A stretch of 64,000 nucleotides of DNA from Nannochloris sp. 'desiccata' (Eukaryota > Chlorophyta > Trebouxiophyceae > Chlorellales > Chlorellaceae), in assembly GCA_019044685.2 (NCBI GenBank), contig JAGTXX020000003.1, forward strand, positions 558,001 to 622,000, read 5' to 3'. Positions 63,715 through 64,000 of this stretch are shown piece after piece. Both the position numbers and the translations under genes were made by a program. The stretch's first letter is position 1; the number at the start of each line of letters is the position of its first letter. Under the pieces are notes generated by a model. The model was not told the DNA's origin and did no database searches. It was given only the letters and a program-made list of their open reading frames with translations.

Positions 63715-64000
63715 ATGGATAACAGTATGCAAGGCAAAGCGCTTCTCAGCGTAGGAGTGGATGCTATTCTTTCGCATCAGCCTCAACCTCTGAATAAGAC
63801 CAAGGCAAGTATTTAGAGAATGCGCGTCGCTGAAAAAATATTCTTCATGTCATCTGCTCCCAAGACAGGGTAGCGTTTCTGTTACGCCTGCAGGGCAGCA
63901 GAGCCGGAGTTTCGCATGTTTACATATTGATCTCCTTTTACAAGTCCGATTTCATTGGTTGTTTTGACCTTTTTAATAGTCATCACTGCCCATGCATTTA
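63715..64000 (+). CDS. 5' end of an unidentified gene, partial at window edge
   Basis: An ATG at 63715 opens a 30-codon frame (MDNSMQGKALLSVGVDAILS, then HQPQPLNKTK) that would stop at codon 35 unless spliced. AAG|GCAAGT at 63804/63805 fits a GC-AG donor. A possible acceptor is CCTGCAG at about 63893, after which one frame stays open to the window end. The product is not recognisable from this piece. Confidence 0.4.

Overview
This is a gene-dense nuclear window from a unicellular eukaryote. Genes carry zero to three introns, mostly of about 90 to 180 bases with GTAAGT-like donors and pyrimidine-CAG acceptors. Several products point to the green lineage. These are an Alfin1-type N-terminal domain, a homologue of plant HLB1 (TPR plus PH-like), a UPL3-type HECT ligase, a CHR27/28-like SNF2-RING protein, a MKRP-like kinesin-7, and a naphthoate synthase with a peroxisomal PTS2 signal where plants have one. 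A likely plastid-targeted PerM-type protein and the phylloquinone-pathway enzyme suggest a photosynthetic cell. A chlorophyte green alga is my best guess. It is an inference, and I cannot name a genus. No virus, CRISPR array or intact transposon is visible.

Layout: 0-8.8 kb holds a possible complex I small subunit (-), SNF2-RING helicase (+), PfkB sugar kinase (-), reticulon-like protein (+) and Cwc15 (-). 9-20.5 kb holds a BTB/BACK-like protein (+), a TCAIM-like DUF4460/4461 protein (-), an archaeal-type P-loop ATPase (+), kinesin-7 (+), an F-box protein (-) and a small Ala/Ser protein (+). 20.9-31.5 kb holds a SAP-like protein (-), phosphomannose isomerase (+), a helical-repeat protein (+), neutral ceramidase (-), a DUF2256 zinc protein (+) and MenB (-). 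31.9-45.2 kb holds a DMT transporter (-), a PerM/AI-2E protein (-), a Pkr1-like V-ATPase assembly factor (+), the tRNA thiouridylase TRMU/MnmA (+) and the 2108-residue HECT ligase (+). 45.8-64 kb holds HLB1-like (-), ASNSD1-like (+), a GATA-type zinc finger protein (+), acylaminoacyl-peptidase (-), an OB-fold protein (-), Alfin-Tudor (-), SDHAF1 (+), ribosomal protein uS2/RPSA (-), a ZIP transporter (+), a decayed ABCG fragment (-) and the 5' end of a last gene (+).

Most genes are housekeeping. They cover chromatin and ubiquitin/SUMO functions (SNF2-RING, UPL3-like, Alfin-like, GATA), mitochondrial respiration and tRNA modification (complex I candidate, SDHAF1, TRMU), membrane shaping and traffic (reticulon, HLB1, Pkr1), and sugar and lipid metabolism (PfkB, MPI, ceramidase). 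Strands alternate almost gene by gene, so head-to-head pairs with short shared promoters dominate. The points that most merit follow-up are the Alfin domain joined to a Tudor-like domain instead of a PHD finger, the 38-base gap between the Pkr1-like and TRMU genes (a possible dicistronic transcript), the SUMO-binding-like motifs in the SNF2-RING protein, a nested inverted repeat at 38420-38470, and the ABCG remnant with an Asn in place of the Walker A lysine. I did not identify a wholly new multi-gene system.
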